Of a stretch of DNA of 64,000 bases, positions 60,684 through 64,000 are shown piece by piece. The DNA comes from Malassezia japonica (Eukaryota > Basidiomycota > Malasseziomycetes > Malasseziales > Malasseziaceae), in assembly GCF_029542785.1 (NCBI RefSeq), contig NC_083372.1, positions 434,001-498,000 of the forward strand, given 5' to 3'. Every line of letters starts with the position of its first letter. Position 1 is the first letter of the stretch. The position numbers were made by a program, and so were the translations under genes. The notes under the pieces are model-generated. The model made no database searches, was not told the DNA's origin, and was given only the letters and a program-made list of their open reading frames with translations.

Positions 60684-62988
60684 CTATGTCGTGTGTTCCG
60701 ACTCGTTGCCCGTGTCGGGCTCCGAGGCGACCCACTCGCCGGGCACGTGTTCGTCGTCCGTGTGGGGGGGCGTGCGGGGGGCGGGGATCAGCGGCAGCGG
60801 CGGCTTCTGCGCCGCGCGGCTTTCGGGGAGCGAGGGCGAGGTCGAGCTTAGCGGTGCACTTGCATCGGTGCCCCCTTCGGCGCTCCCGGCGACGCTCTCG
60901 TTGTCGACCGCGCGGCGCTTGCCGAGCGCTTTTTCGCTCGGCTGCGCGGGGTCCGGCACGTCGTCCGCCTCGTCGACGCGCACGGCAGGCGCGGGCGGCT
61001 CGGTGTGCGCCGCGGCCGCGTCGCTGAGACGGTCGCGCTGCGCGAGCGCGTCGCCAGCATTGCTCAGCGCGTCGAGCACATCGGCGAGCAGCGCCTCGGC
61101 CCCGGTGGCAAGCTCGGGGGCGTGCGGCGTCTCGGCGTGCTCGGTCGCCCACGGGAGCATCGCCAAGAGGTAGTCCTGCGACGCCTGGACCTTGTCGGCA
61201 AACTCGCCGGCGAGGGGCGCGGCGAGGCCTTCGTAGGACAGCGCCTCGGAGAGCACCGACGCGTTGGCCTGGGCCTCTTGGCACGAATGGTAAATGTCCG
61301 CGACGATCTCGGCAGGGTCGCGCGCTGGCTCGTCGGCGCTTTCATCGACCGCGGACTCGCGCCGCTCGGGCAGGCTCGGTGGCACCACCGCAGGCAGCGG
61401 TGGGACATCACGCCACGGCGAGCGCTGGGGAAGGGGCGGCGCCTCGTGCGAGGGATGCGTTTCGACCGACGAGCGCGCCTCAAGGGGCTCCTCGGGCGAG
61501 TAGGTATCCGCCGCAGACGGGGGCTGGGAGGGGAGGAAGGGGTTCTTGAGCGGCACGTCTTCCGGCACAAACGTCTCGAAGCGCTCGCGGGGCTTGGCGG
61601 GGCGCTCGGCCGCGCGCCGCAGAGAAAGGTCGCCGAGCTGCGCCTCGAGGGGGGGAATCGGCAGCTCGGCACGGGGCGACGCGCGCGCCTCTTGCTGCAC
61701 ACGCTCGGCCCACGCAGGGACACTCTCGAGGTGGGGGCGCGGCCGCTCGGCGACCTCGGGGCAGGGCACGAGGCGCTCGGGCAGATCCTGGCGGGGCACG
61801 AGGCGCTCGGGCCGATCCTGGCGGGCCACTGGCCGCGCGGCCACGTCGGCGCGCTCCATCGCGCGCGGCGCGTCGCGGGGGCGCGGCCGCTCGGCCGCTT
61901 CCGGCACGAGCTCGGGGCTTCCTCCAAAGAGCGCTTCGCGCATCGGCGCGCCGGCCGCCGGCCGGTCGTCGGGACGCACGCGTGCCCAGAGACGCGCAAC
62001 AGGCCGCAGCCGCTGCGAGCTTTTCGACTGGGTTAGCCATAGTACGTACACGAAATGTCAGTGCACTCAGCACGTCGAGGATGTCCTCACGCAGCTCCCG
62101 AAAGGTCAAGGGGTTCTCGAGCAGCTCTTCGAGCGTCGACAGGAGCTGTGTATTGCATGCGTACGAGCCAAATGTCCCGCCGGACGACAGCGACCACAGC
62201 GCCCAGGCGCGAACGGCGCGCCGCTGTGCATTGGTATCGCTGCCGCGCATTTCGTGGCGCAGGGTGCGCACCGCCTCTTTCGAGTTGCTTTCCGAGGCGT
62301 GGATCATGTCACCGAGAGCGTGCACCCGGCGCCAGTCGTCCGCCTGCGCCTTGGCGTGGCAGAACCCGGCGATTTCGCGCGCGACGAGCCCCTCTTCGCT
62401 CAGCTCTTCCTCGTCGCCTCCCACGAGCGGCCGGCGTGCGCCGTCGAGGGCATGGCCGCCTCGTTTCCATTTGAAGAGCCCCGAGGAGCGGTCGCGTGGG
62501 CGTGTGCGCGGCTCGTCCTGGTGCTCGCGCCGCGGCACGGGATACACCGGATAGGGATTCGGATCCTCATCGGGGTCCGACGCACTCCGCTGCCGCTGCC
62601 GCTGTCCGTCCGCCGGCGCGGGCTCGGGCGGTGCGCGCCGCGCCTGTGCGTCTTCAGCGTTCTTCCACTGAGAAAGGTTCATATCTGGCGCGAATAGAAT
62701 GGACGACGCGTCGTGAGGGGGATGCGTTCCACTGCGCTCGCGTCGTGCGCCGAAGCGGAACGGCGCCGAGGCATGCCGGGCTTCGCGCTCGCGCCGCGGC
62801 GCTTCGTGTGCGAATTCGCCATAGGATGGATATACTGTGTCATCATGACCCACATCTACAGGATGGGTCGCCCATTCATCGGAATCTGCTCGCACGGACG
62901 GTGCCTTGCGGCCCAGGAGCCGGCGCATCCTGCGGGGTCTTAGGCAGGGGCGCGTGGGGAGCACGGCCACGGACGTTCCGTTTGTCAT
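60684..62988 (-). CDS. VHS-GAT domain protein (Lsb5/TOM1-like)
   Basis: Exons 62050-62988 and 60684-62027; intron 22 nt; about 760 aa from 62988 (in-frame ATG at 62928). The VHS-like domain runs from about residue 130 to 310: REIAGFCHAKAQADDWRRVH, ALGDMIHASESNSKEAVRTL, AVRAWALWSLSSGGTFGSYA. A GAT-like three-helix region follows at about 540-600 (AEIVADIYHSCQEAQANASV, ASQDYLLAML). The middle has PERLVP repeats and the tail is acidic and Pro-rich. VHS-GAT proteins bind ubiquitinated cargo in endosomal sorting or actin-linked endocytosis. I cannot separate Lsb5 from TOM1-like or other VHS proteins. Confidence 0.78.
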
Positions 62989-63540
62989 GCTGACTAACTA
63001 GTCTATTTCCACGTGCCAGCGAGCGGCACGCGGGCGAATCAAGGGGGTGTGCATAGTGACGTAAAGCTGCGAAGAATGACGTCGCGAACAAGAAAAGCGC
63101 GAGGCTGGCAGATGCGGCAAGTATCGCATAGTGGACTTGGGTCCGGGGTTGCGTCACCGGTTGCAATTTGGTCGTGCCAATTCCCAGGGAAAGCGAGAAA
63201 CCCTATGCCCGATTTAACCAGTCTGCATACCAATGCAGCGCGGGGGCTTGCCAAGTGCCGAGTAATATAGGGTGGCGGGCATCTAAGGCAAAAAAGAGCG
63301 TCACAAGGGCGCATCTGAGCTCGCCCAAGGGGTGTTAACCCGTGGACGTTTTTGGCATGGGTAAAGTCTTTCAATGTATATATCTGCCGTACCCGAGCTA
63401 GACTTTTTGGACAGCTACTAGCACTTGTGGCAAAGATCACCACCGCTCCCCAGTCGACCTACGCCGTATCCCGCGGTATTGCTCACTGTTCATTTTAGTG
63501 TCTGCCTCGTGCAAACACGCTCGCTGAGCGCTTGGCCATT
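62989..63540. promoter_or_regulatory. Long divergent region between the VHS-GAT gene and the kinase gene
   Basis: 552 bp, the largest intergenic space here. CACGTG at 63010-63015 lies 22 bp from the VHS-GAT start. Two TGACGT half-CRE sites occur at 63057-63062 and 63077-63082, 20 bp apart. The kinase-proximal half is AT-richer with TATATA near 63377. No gene or structured RNA recognised. Confidence 0.55.
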
Positions 63541-64000
63541 ATGACCAGCGTAACTCCGCCTCAGCACCGCAACCTTATTGGGACACGGATTGCCGACGGC
63601 CGCCTGGAGCTTCTCTCGGTGCTGGGACTGGGCGCCTATGGCGTTGTCTATCTTGCACGGGATGTCTCCTCATTTCAACACGCACGCAAGTTCCTCGGCG
63701 AGTCGTCGCGAGGGACCAATGGACAAGGCGACTACTACGCCGTAAAGTGCCTTAACAAGGTCGGTCTCGACAATCGCCAGCGCGCTTTCCAGCGCCGCGA
63801 GACACTCTTGCATACCATGACATCCAGCCACCCGAACGTGGTCTCTTTGCATCGCATCATTGACGAACCGCATGATCCCAACGTCTATGTCATCATGGAC
63901 TACTGCCCGGATGGCGATCTCTTCTCGATGATTACCGAGAAGATGCAGTACACCGTGGACCCTGAGCCCTATGTGCGCGACCCGGTTGCCAACGACGGCC
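63541..64000 (+). CDS. Ran1/Ksp1-type serine/threonine protein kinase (3' end outside the window)
   Basis: The first 153 codons are in the window, uninterrupted. LLSVLGLGAYGVVYLARD is the glycine loop and YYAVKCLNKVGLDNRQRAFQ holds the catalytic lysine. HPNVVSLHRIIDEPHD, then YVIMDYCPDGDLFSMITEKM, reaches the hinge. GLDxRQRxFQxRE after the lysine and YCPDGDLF at the hinge are characteristic of fungal Ran1/Pat1 and Ksp1-like kinases, which control meiosis, filamentous growth or autophagy in response to nutrients. Which paralogue this is cannot be decided from this part. Confidence 0.85.
   Translation, partial: MTSVTPPQHRNLIGTRIADGRLELLSVLGLGAYGVVYLARDVSSFQHARKFLGESSRGTNGQGDYYAVKCLNKVGLDNRQRAFQRRETLLHTMTSSHPNVVSLHRIIDEPHDPNVYVIMDYCPDGDLFSMITEKMQYTVDPEPYVRDPVANDG

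Noticed and set aside
1..64000. Mobile elements, CRISPR arrays, phage or plasmid functions, biosynthetic clusters
   Set aside because: I looked for transposase, reverse transcriptase, integrase, direct-repeat arrays and clustered secondary-metabolism enzymes and found none.

Overview
The window is a gene-dense piece of a fungal nuclear chromosome. Protein families (Hog1 MAPK, Def1, Mid1, Noc2, Vip1, Hpm1, TFIIIC Tfc3, muniscin Syp1, Ync13), roughly 60% GC, almost no intergenic DNA and very short introns point to a compact basidiomycete yeast of the Ustilaginomycotina. Malassezia is my best guess; this is an inference from gene content and intron style and cannot be checked here. I see no transposon, CRISPR array, virus, plasmid or horizontally acquired island. 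About 37 protein-coding genes (the first and last cut by the window edges) and one intron-containing tRNA gene cover almost everything.

Layout. 1-6.4 kb: Hpm1 (partial), Ubc8, Lsm1, a LETM1-family protein, Vip1. 6.4-13.1 kb: an F-box/WD40/UIM protein, Noc2, Ubp6. 13.1-19.8 kb: a C2H2 transcription factor, Def1, a rhodanese plus dual-specificity phosphatase. 19.8-27.7 kb: Tfc3, a small probable mitochondrial protein, a Cid1-like nucleotidyltransferase, an uncharacterised charged protein. 27.7-34.7 kb: Pan3, Ctu2/Ncs2, a Kin4-type kinase. 34.7-44.3 kb: 2-oxodicarboxylate carrier, amino-acid permease, Vps45, Pex14, Rpb11, Atg5, Ptr2. 44.6 kb: tRNA-Ala(CGC). 45-54.2 kb: Hrp1-like RNA-binding protein, Ync13, Rft1, a CNOT11-like protein, a glyoxalase-fold protein. 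54.2-64 kb: Mid1, Hog1, Syp1, Rcf1, a VHS-GAT protein, and the start of a Ran1/Ksp1-type kinase.

The genes are mostly unrelated housekeeping functions. Themes that recur are mRNA decay and 3'-end biology (Lsm1, Pan3, Hrp1, CNOT11-like, Cid1-like), ubiquitin (Ubc8, Ubp6, F-box protein, Def1), stress signalling (Hog1, Mid1, phosphatase, kinases) and membrane traffic (Vps45, Ync13, Syp1, VHS-GAT).

The most striking signals are not single genes. (1) I placed 41 introns; 28 are exactly 22 nt and all but three are 22-27 nt, with the branch-site motif fused to the acceptor. (2) The palindrome CACGTG sits in most short promoter regions, often within 10-100 bp of the start codon. (3) Gene spacing is extreme: overlapping convergent stop codons, a 5-bp gap between two same-strand genes, and a 24-bp divergent promoter.

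Exon joins were made by eye from splice motifs and family conservation. Start codons for several genes have in-frame alternatives, stated in the entries.
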